A stretch of 64,000 nucleotides of DNA from Nelumbo lutea (taxonomy: Eukaryota; Streptophyta; Magnoliopsida; Proteales; Nelumbonaceae), in NCBI GenBank assembly GCA_022828595.1, contig JAKGHH010000001.1:74520401-74584400 (forward strand), given 5' to 3'. The notes below the pieces were generated by a model that saw only the letters and a list, made by a program, of their open reading frames with translations, was not told the origin of the DNA and searched no databases. Shown here in pieces: positions 21,323 through 32,883 of this stretch (within the stretch, counting starts at the first letter, position 1; each line of letters opens with the position of its first letter). A program made the position numbers and the translations under genes.

Positions 21323-24300
21323 TCAAGTGTTCTTCTTGCTGTCAGAACGTGACAGCCTACGGTCAATTGACTGCAACTGATTCCGAAGGTTTTGGTTGTC
21401 CTCCATCAAGCGATCATACTCAAGAAGGATCCCTTCTGACTGCTTTCTCAGAGCCACTGTATTGGCTTCTGCTGTCTTCAACTCCTTTGTCTGTACCTGG
21501 CATTCAGATTCCAGTTGTTTAACTTTTCCCCTCAAGTTGGCCATCTCTTCTTCTAAAGCTTTGGTCTCCTCTGCAACCCCATTTTTCCCATCTTCAAATC
21601 CTCGGTTTTGTTTCTTTATGGCTTCCATGCCCTTTCTTAGCAAGCGGAGTTCTCTGATATAATGGTGTAGTCTGTCTATCATCAGTGCAAGGAAAAGAGA
21701 GAATCCTGCATATAGTTCAACCCCAAAATTGAATTACATTTACAGGCTACGAAGAAGCAATCCTTGGGATAGTGGACTAAAATACTGACAGTGAATGGAA
21801 GTTTTAGGAAATTCAGCTCATATTAGTGAAACAAAATAAGCTTCAAACATAGTCAAACATTGAGATCCAACATCACATTAGCATTTTATTTTATCTCTAC
21901 AATTTACTGAAACAAAAAGAAAGAAAAAATTAGAAACTGCCATCAAAATGACATTTATTTTCCTCATTGTGTGGCCTTTATGGTAGCTGCAATGTTTGAG
22001 AACAACGATAAGTTCCAAAACAAGAAAACGGTGGAAAATGTTTCCAAATACATTTAATGAAAATTATAGTCAAGTGCCTATTCCATCAGTTATAGAACAC
22101 ATAATCATGTGATTTTGTGCAGATACAGAGGAGGTCATCTGGTGTTAGGTATGTCCTTTTCTGATTTAAGGGCTGCTTGACAGACAAAGTCCATGACATC
22201 CTAAAAGAAATAAATATCACTCCACTACCACCCAATAAAATGTACAAGAGTATGCAAAGGGTATGAAAACTCTCAGCACGAGCATCCTACAGGAAAAAGA
22301 ACTTGGAAGGCCCACAAGTCCAAAGCAGAAAAACAATGCAGCATATCCGGAACAGTTTCCTTTGTCAGAAAATACCAAGCAACCCAATATAGTCAATGAG
22401 ACAAGGTAATGCTTGGGTTTTTTGAACTACCCAGGTTAGACGTGATCTAGGTGATAAGAAAACATAAAACTTGATAATTTGGGACATAAACCAAAAAAAT
22501 AACACAATAGATGTGCAAAGCAATTTGTCATGTTATATATAATAGGGTAAATTGCTTAAATCTCCCCTAAAGTTTCAGACCATTGCTAAAAGCTCCCCTG
22601 AAGTTTGGTAATTGGAATCACCTCCCCTGAACTTTCTGAAACAGTTGCAAGTAGACTCCTGTTAAGAAAGAGTTAACAACTAGTAGTAGAATTTTTCCCT
22701 TAATGATAATGATAACCTTTTAGCTCCAACAGGTGTTTTACACATTACCAAGATTTTTCACAAGAACATGTGATGGAGAAGCTGATGGTAAACATCTGGA
22801 ATTATCCAGGTTGTTAAGGAACATTCAGATAAAATAAGTAAAGTGCATCATATATTTCCACAAGAAAAACATGAATGGACTGATATAGACAAAAATGAAG
22901 CAAAAGAAATGTCAAAATATAGACAAAAAACAGTTGTCCAAACAAAAGGGAACCCACATTCACCAAAATAAGTATAAATAAATAAACGATACAATCCAGT
23001 GCAAACTTATAGAGCAGGATAGAATAGATTGTAGTAGTATCTTCAGTAACTAGACAACCAAGGTAAGAAAGAAGAGGAAGTTATGCATGAATATAAAGAA
23101 TAGGCATAAATAAATAAATGATAAAATCCAGTGAAAAGTTAGAATGCAGATATATTGTAGAAGTGAACACCACAATGACCAACTGAGAATATGGAAATAT
23201 TGCCACAGGTTGCTCTAAAAATGTTTCCATTTCACTGGGGTCTACAAAGTTCCAAAGATAATCAAGAACCATATTCCAAGTGGCAATATCATGATCAATA
23301 CATGTACTGGGAGTAGTTCTCATTTCTATTTCAATACTTGGCAGAGATCTGGAACTTAGCTTTCCCTACAGCTACCTAGCAGTCCCATTGGGTTCCTCAA
23401 TTTTTATTTAAATTTGTTGGCTTCTAAAGAAACTCTTAGCTTAGCTATTTGAGAACCTCATTCCTTTACAAAGAAGACCATTTCCTTTTGGTTAATAGCT
23501 GTTTCCCTATATTAATCTTCTGCTTCTTTCACGGTTTCACCAGATGCAGTTTTCATAGTTTGCGTTCTAAGCACTGTTCATCAATTCAAGCTACATTTGT
23601 ATATTGTGACATTCTTTAATCTAATATTCATTGCTCAGAGCAAACAATTAGTTAAAGAAAAATTATTACTCAATTAACGTATATCTTTGATCCCACAAAT
23701 TCACATACCCTGCCTCAAAATTGTGCATTGCACCATTTTTTTTTTTTTACTGTTAAGTCATACTTCTGCCGTTAAACAGCATAAACCTTCTGTGGTTATT
23801 TTGAACAGAAAATGTATATTCATCCTTTAAACAAGTGGTCAATAAGTTGGTAATTATTTGTTTAAAGGAAAATAATGAGTGGAGAAATAGTTGTTAAAAG
23901 GGAGTGCCGACAATTCTAGATAGAGGAACGATAAACTTTCAATTCTCTAGGTGTGAACGAACTACATTCCAACGGATCAAGAAAAACAGAACTAACTTCA
24001 TTCATCTAATTCGCGATTAGAAAAATTAAAATTATTTCAATAGAATTGCGGAAAAAAGAATAGTGATACCTCCAATCTAATAAATAGAACAGTAGTCCAG
24101 CGATAACTACTCAAATCAGAACCAAACAACACATGAAAGATCAATTGAGTCGCATATAAACCAATGGCCAACCAGAGCCCACTTAGTGCTCGCATAATTC
24201 AATCTAGAATATCAAATAGACGTGTTTACATTGTGAATCCGATCAAAATAAAGTAAACCCAACAAGGTTGCCAAGAAGAATTACCCATGAGAGACGCTTC

Positions 24301-24570
24301 AAGAAGGTGCTTCGCCATGAGAACCTGATCCGTGGGATTAACGACAACGGCGGCATCCATCGAATGTTTCTGGATCTTCATCATACTGTACACACTTGAA
24401 AGCAAGACCACAAACACAGTCCCAGCGACGGTCTTAACCATCACAGGGCCCCGTCCCCGCTTCACGCGATCCAAACCCATTATCACAAGTTTTCTTAGAG
24501 GGGTTTTGAACAAGAAGAGAAGAATCAGAGCCATCTCGGAGAATATGATCGTAAACAGAAGCTGAATCAT
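21323..24570 (-). CDS. BAP31: BAP31-like ER membrane protein (two exons)
   Basis: Coding exons are 24570-24285 and 21705-21323. The junction ATGG|GTAATT...TGCAG|GATTC rebuilds a Gly codon and gives 222 aa, normal for plant BAP31/BAP29-like proteins. The N-terminal ~100 residues form the three-helix membrane domain: MIQLLFTIIFSEMALILLFL, then FKTPLRKLVIMGLDRVKRGRG, then a helix VAGTVFVVLLSSVYSM. A third helix, LMGFSLFLALMID, spans the exon junction. The rest, about 115-215, is a heptad-like coiled coil (ALEEEMANLRGKVKQLESE). The C-terminus is KKNT, a di-lysine ER-retrieval signal at -3/-4. The family acts in the ER membrane in cargo export and quality control, and the plant role is poorly known. 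The intron is 2579 bp. The start is a true ATG preceded by a CT-rich leader on minus. Confidence 0.88.
22545..22690. repeat. Dispersed repeat in the BAP31-like intron
   Basis: GGGTAAATTGCTTAAATCTC, CCCTAAAGTTT and GAAGTTTGGTAATTGGAATC form a word set that recurs widely in plant genomes as a short dispersed repeat. Only one copy is in the window. Class unknown. Confidence 0.45.
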
Positions 24571-25088
24571 CTCGGAAAAAACGAAGGGGATCCTTGACGT
24601 CTCCGAGGAAAATTAGAGAATTTAAAAGCGTCCTGGATGAGAGAAGAGGTAGGAGCGCAAAACGTGATGAATGATAATTACCACGAGACGAGATTGTTGT
24701 GGGCACTGAGCAGCAACGAAAAGGCAAGATTGAAGAAAGCAGAAGAAAAGTATAGAAAAAGAAAGGAACAGCTAAGGGAGAGGATGACTTTCCATCATCA
24801 TTCCTTTACTGCCATTGCTCTGCCTCCTGTCCTCCTCCTCTCTCTCTCTCTCTCTCTGCTCTTTTTCTTTGGAAATGACTACTTACATATCTATACGTAT
24901 ATAATATCAATAACTTGGAGGTGAAATGGGCCAGACCAGGTTTCCAATATTAGTGGGTAGTGACTTGGAGCTGGAGGAGTAAAGGGAACCTCAAAACTGG
25001 ACCAGTTTTTTATGGGCTGGGCAGATTAGAAGAAAACGCTCCAAAAACAAGTCTAGCCTAGTAAGTACATGGGCATGGCTTAACCTTT
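24571..25088 (-). promoter_or_regulatory. Probable promoter and 5' UTR of the BAP31-like gene
   Basis: On + a (CT)n run at about 24838-24858 follows GA-rich leader-like sequence (24720-24785). A weak TATATA-like word on minus lies near 24890-24903. The minus frame 24727-24434, which overlaps the start, begins with TTG rather than ATG and is not an upstream ORF. Confidence 0.35.
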
Positions 25089-25091
25089 TTA

Positions 25092-25367
25092 GGCTGCGTT
25101 TGTTTTTCGTGTAAACTCCATCCATGTAAAACTCAATCGATAGACTTCAATATGCTGATGGGTTTAAAATTTTAGTGAACTGTTGGATTTTTTTTTATAT
25201 GATAATCAATCTAAAAGTATATTGATAAAACTAATGTATTATAAAATACAGATTGGGAGTGGAGTTTTACAATCATCCATATTTACACCGAAAATAAATA
25301 TAGATAAATACAAAGGGATGGTAAAATTTTCCATTGATTTTCATTTGCACCAAAAACAAGCACAACC
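25092..25367. mobile_element. Tourist-like (PIF/Harbinger) MITE with TTA duplication
   Basis: The left end, GGCTGCGTTTGTTTTTCGTG, and the reverse complement of the right end, GGTTGTGCTTGTTTTTGGTG, form a ~25-bp inverted repeat. TTA occurs on both sides (25089-25091 and 25368-25370), the 3-bp target preference of PIF/Harbinger elements. 276 bp, AT-rich, no coding. Confidence 0.8.
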
Positions 25368-25558
25368 TTAGAAGAGAGTTGAACTGTAGTATTGCATTGC
25401 TCATGATCTATTCTATTCAAGCATCACTCACATGGGATGTGTGTTTTCCTGAGCCAGTTAGGACCAAGTGAAAAACTGGCAATCAAGCACAAATTTATCC
25501 TTGGCTCATATTGGAGTATTGGTTGTTGGATATCTAGCCTGTATCACATGGTTATGAG
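25368..25558. other. Short spacer between two MITEs
   Basis: No gene or repeat recognised. Confidence 0.5.
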
Positions 25559-26053
25559 TAGACCTGTTCATGGGCCGGGCCGGCTGGGTTTTTACTCTGT
25601 ATTAACATATTTTTTTAAGGCCTGAGCCCGAGCCCGACCATCATAAAAAACCTGAAGTTCGGGCTTGGGCCCGAGCCCCAAATGTAGTCCATGTTGTTAC
25701 TACTGCTGAAGTGGTTGAATAGAGAGAGAGAGAGAGAGAGTGAGAGAAATTATAAAGAAAAAAATAAAAAATGTATATATTAAATTATAAATATATATAT
25801 ATTTAAATAAATATTATATTATTTATATATTTTATATAATATATAAAATACATATTATGTATTTTATAAAATATATAATGTTGAGTCGGGTTGGGCTTTT
25901 TTGACAAATCCCGAGCCCGACTCTTAACACAGTTGAGCTTATTGCATTAAGCCCAAGGTCAGACCCGTGAGCCTAATTATATGACCAAGCCCAACCAGGG
26001 TGCGGGCCGGGTCAGGCCAGGCCATCAGGCTACTTGACCCATGAACAGGTCTA
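25559..26053. mobile_element. hAT-like MITE with GGGCCGGGCC ends
   Basis: TAGACCTGTTCATGGG at the left and CCCATGAACAGGTCTA at the right are perfect 16-bp terminal inverted repeats. They extend imperfectly through GGGCCGGGCC / GGCCAGGCC. The flanks GTTATGAG and ATCATGAA match at 5 of 8. The interior has a (GA)n run (25722-25740) and TA-rich DNA. It encodes nothing. Confidence 0.75.
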
Positions 26054-28439
26054 ATCATGAAGTTCATCAAATTGATCTTACACGAATACGGTTTCGATCA
26101 GAGCAAAACCCGTTTGAACAGCCTTTAAAGCCTTGCATTGAAAATAGTGCTCTATTTTTGTGAGGAAGATATTACAAAGATAGTTGGAACGGTGTGGGCT
26201 GATGGAAGCCTATCTCCCCCACACCCATAGCTACATTTTATTAGAGCAAGTAGGGCCCAATTGAAGGAACCAAATTCCTACCAACCACTCATCAATTCTG
26301 ACCCTTTCTTTACTTTTGAACGGTGGAGGATACAGAATTCGTACTTGTCAGTTCAAAAGGGATTAAAGAAAGACCAAAGTATAAACTAAAATAAAACGGA
26401 TCAAGTCATACAGCCAGAGTGACATTGGCATGTGCTGATGTGCATGTTGAGCCCTTTGAAATCTCTCTCTCTCCCTCCGTGTTTAGGGCAGATAATAAGC
26501 TATGTTGGTGGTGTGTATTATGCAATATGCATTTCTTTCTCTATTGGGATTTCTGCACCTTACTATTATATGCAAAAGAATTCAAACCATTTGTGTAGTG
26601 AAAGTGAAGGATGGATGATGGATGATTGAGTTGAGCCAACGTGAGGAGTGAAGGAAAAGAGGAAGAGAATGAGATGGTAAACTATATCAATTAATTAACT
26701 AATTAGTGGGTTAATTAAGAAACAATTACCAATAAATTATGCCTTATGCCTTATGGGTATGTTTATCAAATTACGCAGCACCCCAAAAAGAAAATAATAA
26801 TAATAATATCACCGTCCATCTAAATTTAGCTCTGGCAACGTACTTCCCCAGGTTTTCATTTCCCTACTTGGCAAGGCAAAAAAGCCCAAGAAATAGAGAT
26901 TTGAAACCATCTATCTACCTTACATCAACAAAAACAAACAATACTTGGAAAAAGTTGAAACCACTACTGTCAAGTGTTAACTAAAAATTACTAATTAATT
27001 AGTCTGGAAAGCAAGCTATACGCTAACTTAGTTTCTAGGCAGTTGATCCCCATTGGACTACTATTGATTATTTGTGGTTTAAATAACAAATTAACAGTTA
27101 GTGAGAGCAAGCCACCAACACACCTATTACCCCAACTGCCTGTATTATAAAATCCCACACCACATCACATTTCACAACTAACCAAATGTTTTCATCTTGT
27201 ACTCTTCCAAACATTATTGGATGAGAGTCCACATCTATTAATGTTAAGAGTCGCTGAGCTAATGCTGAATAACTGACAAGCACGTACCAACTAGTGATTA
27301 ATTGTTTGTTGGAAACCGATTTTAACCACTTTGAATGCTCTGATTAGTTGATAAGAAATGCAAATTGTTGGATGGATTATTGAGAAAGAAGGTGAGAAAT
27401 GAGGCAGGGTTTGTGGATGATCACAAACCCTCTAGTTTAGATGGTCACTCGGCATCCCTCCAAATATGAAAGTGCCAGATCAAGTCTGTGTAATTGCAGA
27501 CTCTCTATGATAAGGTTAATGCACTCTCCAATGGATAAGATCTATCTGATGATTTGAATTCGAATAAAAACAAAAGGCAAGATTCACTTTTTTAACTAAT
27601 TAGATGATACCATACGGATGGTCTATTAATAAGTATTTCCCATCATACGAGCAGCTAGGCTGGCCGGTTAGTAAAGGACCTGTCATGTTTAGTCTCACAT
27701 ATTCCACAATGTCATTTAATAAGATGACAAAGATAATAATCAAGGATTTGAGATGTACTATTTTTGAAATGTTAGTTGTCCTTGTTTAATTAGTAAATTG
27801 AATTTCCCATTAATTAAGATGGAGATTAACTGGCTTCCAAGATACAACCAAGTATTTGTTGAACCAAACAGGCAGGAGGAATAAATCATGCATTTCGATT
27901 CTAACTTTTGATAGATTTTGATTCCAATTCCAAATGTGAACCAAACAGACCCTAACTTGCAGCTGTTAAATCACACTTTATCACTCTTAATCCTTAGGTT
28001 TCGTTTTACACTGAACTGTATAATAAGTGATCGTTACATCTTGAAAACCACGATAAAAAATATTATGCTTAATGAGGTTTTATATCGATTCACGATGTAA
28101 AATTCCACTTCATCCAAACACCAACAAATCTAATATAATTTTACGTCAACATTCATTTATACTCCTTCCAAATGCCAACAAGGAGCCCATATTTTTTATG
28201 CCACTAAGAGGTGTAAACAAATTTTTGAAAAAAGGAAATCTATGAGAAATCTTCTATTCTTTAGATTTAAGATTCGAGGAAGAAGATAAAAACTTTAAGC
28301 TTTTGATAAAAAAACCAAAATTAAAAAAAAAAATAAACACTTTTTTTTAAAACATGAAAAAAAACAAGCGAAAGATAAATAGAATTAAGATGCCAATAAA
28401 CATCTAAACAAACCCTATGAAACCTAATTTCTATCGATA
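26054..28439. other. Intergenic DNA, no gene seen
   Basis: 26094-26165 is the second copy of the dispersed block at 14608-14690. Otherwise the sequence is AT-rich with only short frames. Words like TCCAAATGTGAACCAAACAG (27927-27946) and CTTCCAAATGCCAACAAGG (28164-28182) look like MITE ends, but I could not pair them securely. Confidence 0.45.
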
Positions 28440-29050
28440 TTAAATCTCAACATTTTCTCTTCTAACTTTACACCCATTTGGGTCTCTTTTCTCACTTTGC
28501 CCTTGTGTAATTGCCACCATTGTTGGTGCCACCGAACAGCAGCCTCTACATTTTGGTGAAATTTGTTCACCCATCTCTCTCTGACTCTCTGACTCTCTCT
28601 CTCTCTCTCTCTCTGCCCATGAAGCTGCTGCGTTTATTGCTCTTCGACAAGTTGAGATGGCAGATCGAATTTTGTTCATCAGCATAGAAACATCCCAGTG
28701 GCTGCCGGATATATAACAAAGTAGATGAGTAGAGTTTGAGTGGCACAATAATCTTGTCATTAATTGGGGACATTGCAAAAGGTCTGGCCATAGTTGCAGC
28801 GGCCATGGTCATTGCAGATTGCATTGATGAATGTGGTTCAAGTTTATTCTTCAATGTTAGCAGGCATCCTTGTTCAGCAATATTGCATATAAAGCTCAGA
28901 AATCACAAATCTAGTTGAAAGTAAGTCATCGTCTCTCCTGATACGTAGTAGTAGCAATTGCTCTTCACTACCAGTTGTGGTTGTGTAACCATGCATTTCT
29001 GATGTTCAATTCCTCCACTAAGTCACTGGTCAGGACTCAGGAGCCTGGGA
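28440..29050 (-). pseudogene. Relic A of the At4g22030-like gene
   Basis: Aligned by eye with the 62.3-63.6 kb gene on the same strand. 28625-28870 matches 63080-63330 (GTTGAGATGG, CATCCCAGTGGCTGCCG, GTTGCAGCGGCCATGG). 28970-29040 matches 63490-63530 (TCAATTCCTCCACTAAGTC). 28440-28560 matches 62810-62920 (GCAGCCTCTACA). It covers the N-terminal half and linker, has many stops, and carries a (CT)n expansion (28575-28614) and deletions. It is non-functional. Confidence 0.65.
28575..28614. repeat. (CT)n microsatellite inside relic A
   Basis: CT units interrupted by two GA steps (CTCTCTGACTCTCTGACT...). It sits where coding sequence of the parent gene has been lost. Confidence 0.9.
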
Positions 29051-29761
29051 AGACTAGGACAAGTGTCGGTCAAATTTTTGGGGCATTGAGAGCAGCATTT
29101 GTTCCTCTTTGAAGTTTGAAGGGCTGCCATGTTTAACAGTTAATTGGTTCTCTTTACTCTTGTTTTCCATGTTGTTCCATTTGATCAGTGTGCTCATAGA
29201 CTTTTTTATTATTGGCTGATCTGATCTAATGAGATGATCAAGATGGAGCAGAATAAGGTATCATCAATCTCTTTCATAAAGATTGGAGAGAGGAATGAAA
29301 ACAATTGAAAGTCTTATAATTAGTCTTGTCAACAATTTTGAATATTGGATCAGAGGATGGACTACTACTGTTCCTCGTCTTCTTTCTTTTTTGGGTTATT
29401 GTCCGCCCCTTCTCCCCTGCGTCCACATCTTTGACTTTCAAGGAAAACCAAACTGTTGTCTTGACTTTCAATGGGTCTCAATATATTAATGTGACCATTG
29501 TCACACCAGATGTCAAAATAATTTAGCTTTCTGATTCGGACTGTTTTCTCCCTGTTTTCTGTGGAATTTATATCCACTGGGCCCCAACAATTTCTATGGG
29601 TCCCTTTTAAATTTGCAAAGTTTTGGATAATGTGCAATCTACGGATGGAATAGGCGTTGGATCGAATCAACCCCGATGGGTTGGAAAACAGCATAATTAA
29701 TCCATGTTTCTTTTCGTAATTTTTTTTAGACAAGATAGCTGGTCTGAACAGTCGAAAGCAC
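29051..29761. other. Intergenic DNA between relic A and a solo LTR
   Basis: No gene seen. Short overlapping frames at 29270-29770 on both strands have no family signature. Confidence 0.5.
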
Positions 29762-29766
29762 TCAAC

Positions 29767-30667
29767 CATTACCCGACCTGGAAATAGAGGCCCACATCAG
29801 ACATTTGGCCCGACCCCTTGGCTGTGCGATACGTGGAAGAAATCGGGGTGATCTGGCAGGAACGTCAGCTTGGCACGACAACGTAACACGACCATATCTC
29901 AAGAAGAGGCCCAAGCTTCTCGAGCTCTCCAATAAAAGGCCCGAGTTCCCGAGTTCCCCAAGAAGGGGCTCGAGCTCCCGAGCTTCCCAAGAAGAGGCAC
30001 GGGCTCCTTAAAAGAAACCCACACTTCCTGGGAGGTGAAACCCGAGCTCTCCCTAAGAATCCCGAGGTTAATAGAGAAGCCCGCGAGGGGCAAAACCCGG
30101 ACTAGCCCACCTCGGGTCAGTCCGGACCATATGTCAGCACCTTGGGATAGCAGGACATACTCCCATTCGAACACAAGACTTCACCTCGCGTGCCACTCTG
30201 GCACCTCGGCTCCAGGTCGCGCAACTATGAAATCATACCTAATAGATCCATACTCTGAGGCAGCACGCCTGACTGGTCTGGATCTAACAAATGGCAATCA
30301 CGCCGTAACGGCCACCTACTACCGCCATCTCAGTTGTGGCAGAGACGGCCCTAACAGAGAGGATAGTGGCGGTTATGACTGCCCCCCACAGAGGCGGTTA
30401 TACCTGACTTGGCAGAAACTTGGGAGTGAATGCACCAAGTGGTTATAAAAGACCTTCTTCCCCAGAGAAAGAGGTATGTGATATTTGTGCTTTCTGGTCT
30501 TGAAATCTCTTATTTTCCCTTGCCTTCTCAAGAACATTAACTTGAGCTTCGGAGTATTCCCATCGGGTTTCTCCCCGGAAATCTCCAATTTCTTCCTTGT
30601 TTCAAGCATCTTCAACTCCGCCAGAAATAAGATTACCGGCAGCTAAGACCGATCAGATTGTGCATCA
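29767..30667. mobile_element. Solo LTR of a Tat-type Ty3 element
   Basis: The stretch is flanked by a perfect 5-bp duplication, TCAAC at 29762-29766 and 30668-30672. It is GC-rich and unlike its surroundings. It contains a TATA-like TTATAAAAGA (30444-30453) followed by AACTTGAGCTTCGGAGT and CCCGG blocks, the same layout as the LTRs at 51789 and 61088 (AACTTAAGCATCGGA...CCCCGGG). It ends GTGCATCA. The expected TG start reads CA, which two transitions would explain. There is no internal region, so it was probably left by LTR-LTR recombination. Frames inside (for example 30035-30448) are not genes. Confidence 0.7.
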
Positions 30668-30672
30668 TCAAC

Positions 30673-30934
30673 TACAGTATTTGTATCAGTAATATATAAC
30701 TTACAAGGAATAATAATGTCATAGGCAACATTAATGTTATGTTAAGAAACCTTCAAATTTACCATTACAATGAATGAACAAAGGTGAGAGGTTCTCTCTT
30801 CTCACAATCTCACTTCTGTGTTGAACCATGTAACAACAATGCTAGTCGTCATACAAGAAGTAAATCTAGAAAACCGCATCAACTCAGCGCTGCAAGATCA
30901 AGATGGATAATATAGTACAGTTCATCGATCATTG
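30673..30934. other. Spacer, no feature recognised
   Basis: Non-coding sequence between the solo LTR and relic B. Confidence 0.5.
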
Positions 30935-31480
30935 ACAAATCAGAAGAGCTTGCTTCCAAACTCCTCTGTGGCTTCCCTATCTCTAGAACTTGAAGTTGCA
31001 CCGAGGTCTCTAAGCTCTGATAGGCTCCGCCCCAGTTGTAAAGCCACTTTCATCTCAAACACCAGAAATGTATCGATCGCTAGGATCGGTCCTATTAATT
31101 ATTTTGAGGGCTATCTTACCCGGTCTCAAGTACTCTACTATATCCTTCCTCTTCAGCACCCCCACGATCTGCTTCATTTAATTTCCTTTTCTAGCTTTAC
31201 GTCCCACCCTTCCCCTCTACTTTTCCACGGCCAATGTGTTTCTTTGCGTTGTTTTGGCAGGCTCCACTCCACAGTTGCAAGGAATTTGTCAAGCAAGGGA
31301 AGTGGGTAGCTAGGCTTAATTTGTCAAGAGCCAAGAGCTTTTCCATCCACAGGATCCGTAGGAGTAGGAGTAGGACTGCCTAGAGAAAGGGTTGCTTGGA
31401 TCTGCTTGAACAGCCTTGCTGCGTTGCGTGGTGGTTGTGTTTGCTGTGTATTAATTATCACTTCTCAACCTCAATTCCTC
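30935..31480 (-). pseudogene. Relic B of the At4g22030-like gene
   Basis: Aligned by eye with the intact copy on the same strand. GAAGAGCTTGCTTCCAAACTC (30943) matches GAAGAGCTTGCTTGCAAACTC (62350). AGGTCTCTAAGCTCTGA matches AGATCTCTAAGCTCTGA. ATATCCTTCCTCTTCAGCAC (31140) matches ATATCTTTCCTCTTCAGCAC (62779). CAGGCTCCACTCCACAGTTGCA (31258) matches CAGGCTCTACAGTTGCA, and CTTGAACAGCCTTGCTGCGTTGCG matches CTTGAACAGTCTAGCAGCGTTACG. It covers the C-terminal half and middle, with a deletion where the membrane-helix region should be. The frame is broken. Confidence 0.7.
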
Positions 31481-32149
31481 GAGCACCAAGTCGCTAGCTA
31501 GTAGGGAGCGATGTTTGGAAAAAGAAAGAGAACTGGGTTGGAGTTTTGGGGCGTTATGTGAATAATGAGGTCCCTTTAATGGATGTGAGAAACTAGTTTT
31601 TCGATTGTTGGCAGTGGTGATGGCCACTGATGAGAAGATGCATGCAGAGGAGGCCTGGCCTCTATCTATCTATATATATATATAGAGAGAGAAGATAAGA
31701 TAGAGACAAGTAGAGAAGGAACTGAATGAAACTCTCTCCTTCTTCAACATATATATTTGAACCGGCTCTATTAGACTAATTCGTATTCATCAGCTTGGCA
31801 TTCATATATTATATTGACTTTCAACAAAGCATGAAAAGGGCAAAATTGACGAATTGGGATCTCCTCCTCACACCGAAATCTTTTTATGTATTGGGACCTT
31901 TTCCCCATGAATAACAAATATAATTTCTGTACGGTCAATACTCAATACATATTGTGAGGTCATAGTGAGGCTCAGTGATTCAAATTTGACCATGTCTTGG
32001 CCTTTCTTGAACTTCTTGTTTGTTGTTGAGATGACATTACTTTCCATTTATAGTGACATAAATTTCGTGTATTTCAATTAGCATAAAATATGGAGATAAA
32101 TTATAAAAAAAATAAATTTGTAATAAAGAAAACAAACAAGGGAATGAAC
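31481..32149. other. Intergenic DNA, no gene seen
   Basis: (TCTA)/(TATA)/(GA) simple repeats lie at about 31660-31690. No coding frame. Confidence 0.5.
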
Positions 32150-32883
32150 TCTCTTTGATTTCTACTCGATGGCGTGAGCAACCTTTGATTGACGGTCGAA
32201 TTTGGTGAAGACGAGGGTCGTTGGTGTGTTTCTTGTACTTCTTGAAGTGTTGATGTATATTTCTTTAATTTTGGTGTTTTGGGAAATTTGATATAGATTT
32301 CTTCACTCTGCGCTTCGTGCTTGATCGGCTGTGAATGATGCTTTTCTAAAAAGAGCCATTTTGTGGTGGCTTGATCTTCTTTGGAAAACTTGAATCCAAG
32401 TGTTGTAGAGAACGAAGAAGTTTTTCCCTTCTTTCTTCTCTCTTGATCTTGTAGTTGCTAGATGTTGCAAGAGCTTGTGGTTGTTTGCAATGTTCAGTAT
32501 TGGTGTCTGAGAGTTTCTTGCAGTGTGATTCTCTCAAAAGGAAGAAAAATGAACCCTCTTTCTTCATAGGCAAGGTTATTTATAACCAAGGGTTAAGGTT
32601 GCCACCTCAGCCCACTTAGCTAATCAATCCCAGGTGAGTGGGGGTGTTAGGTAATCATTAACTCCTATACATGCACCATTATGTAGGAGTTAGTGGTCTT
32701 GCCAATGGGACCACCATATTACAATAGGAGATGGACCAGATTAGATTGATACACTTGGATCCTTAGGCCACCAAGACATATTTGTATAGATTTGGACCTT
32801 AGGCACATGGAGACCCATATTAATTCAGAGGCTGTCATGTAAATTAAGCCCATTTACTTGGCTTGAAAATTCACGTCTACAAA
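32150..32883 (-). repeat. Probable LTR of the minus-strand Tat-like element
   Basis: Read on minus, the block starts TGTAGACGTGAATTTTCAAG right after a polypurine tract (CTCGAGGGGGCATT, plus 32884-32897), as a 3' LTR does. It has a TATA-like GGTTATAAATAACC at about 32574-32587. The lower border, near 32150, is approximate because no second copy is in the window. This fits the 3' LTR of the element whose pol lies at 36902-40340, although the distance is long. Confidence 0.45.

Noticed and set aside
24434..24727. Possible upstream ORF overlapping the BAP31-like start codon
   Set aside because: Its first codon is TTG on minus, not ATG, and no transcript start is known, so it is only a frame shadow.
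30035..30448. 137-codon frame at 30.0-30.4 kb
   Set aside because: It lies wholly within the solo LTR bounded by TCAAC duplications. LTR sequence explains it.
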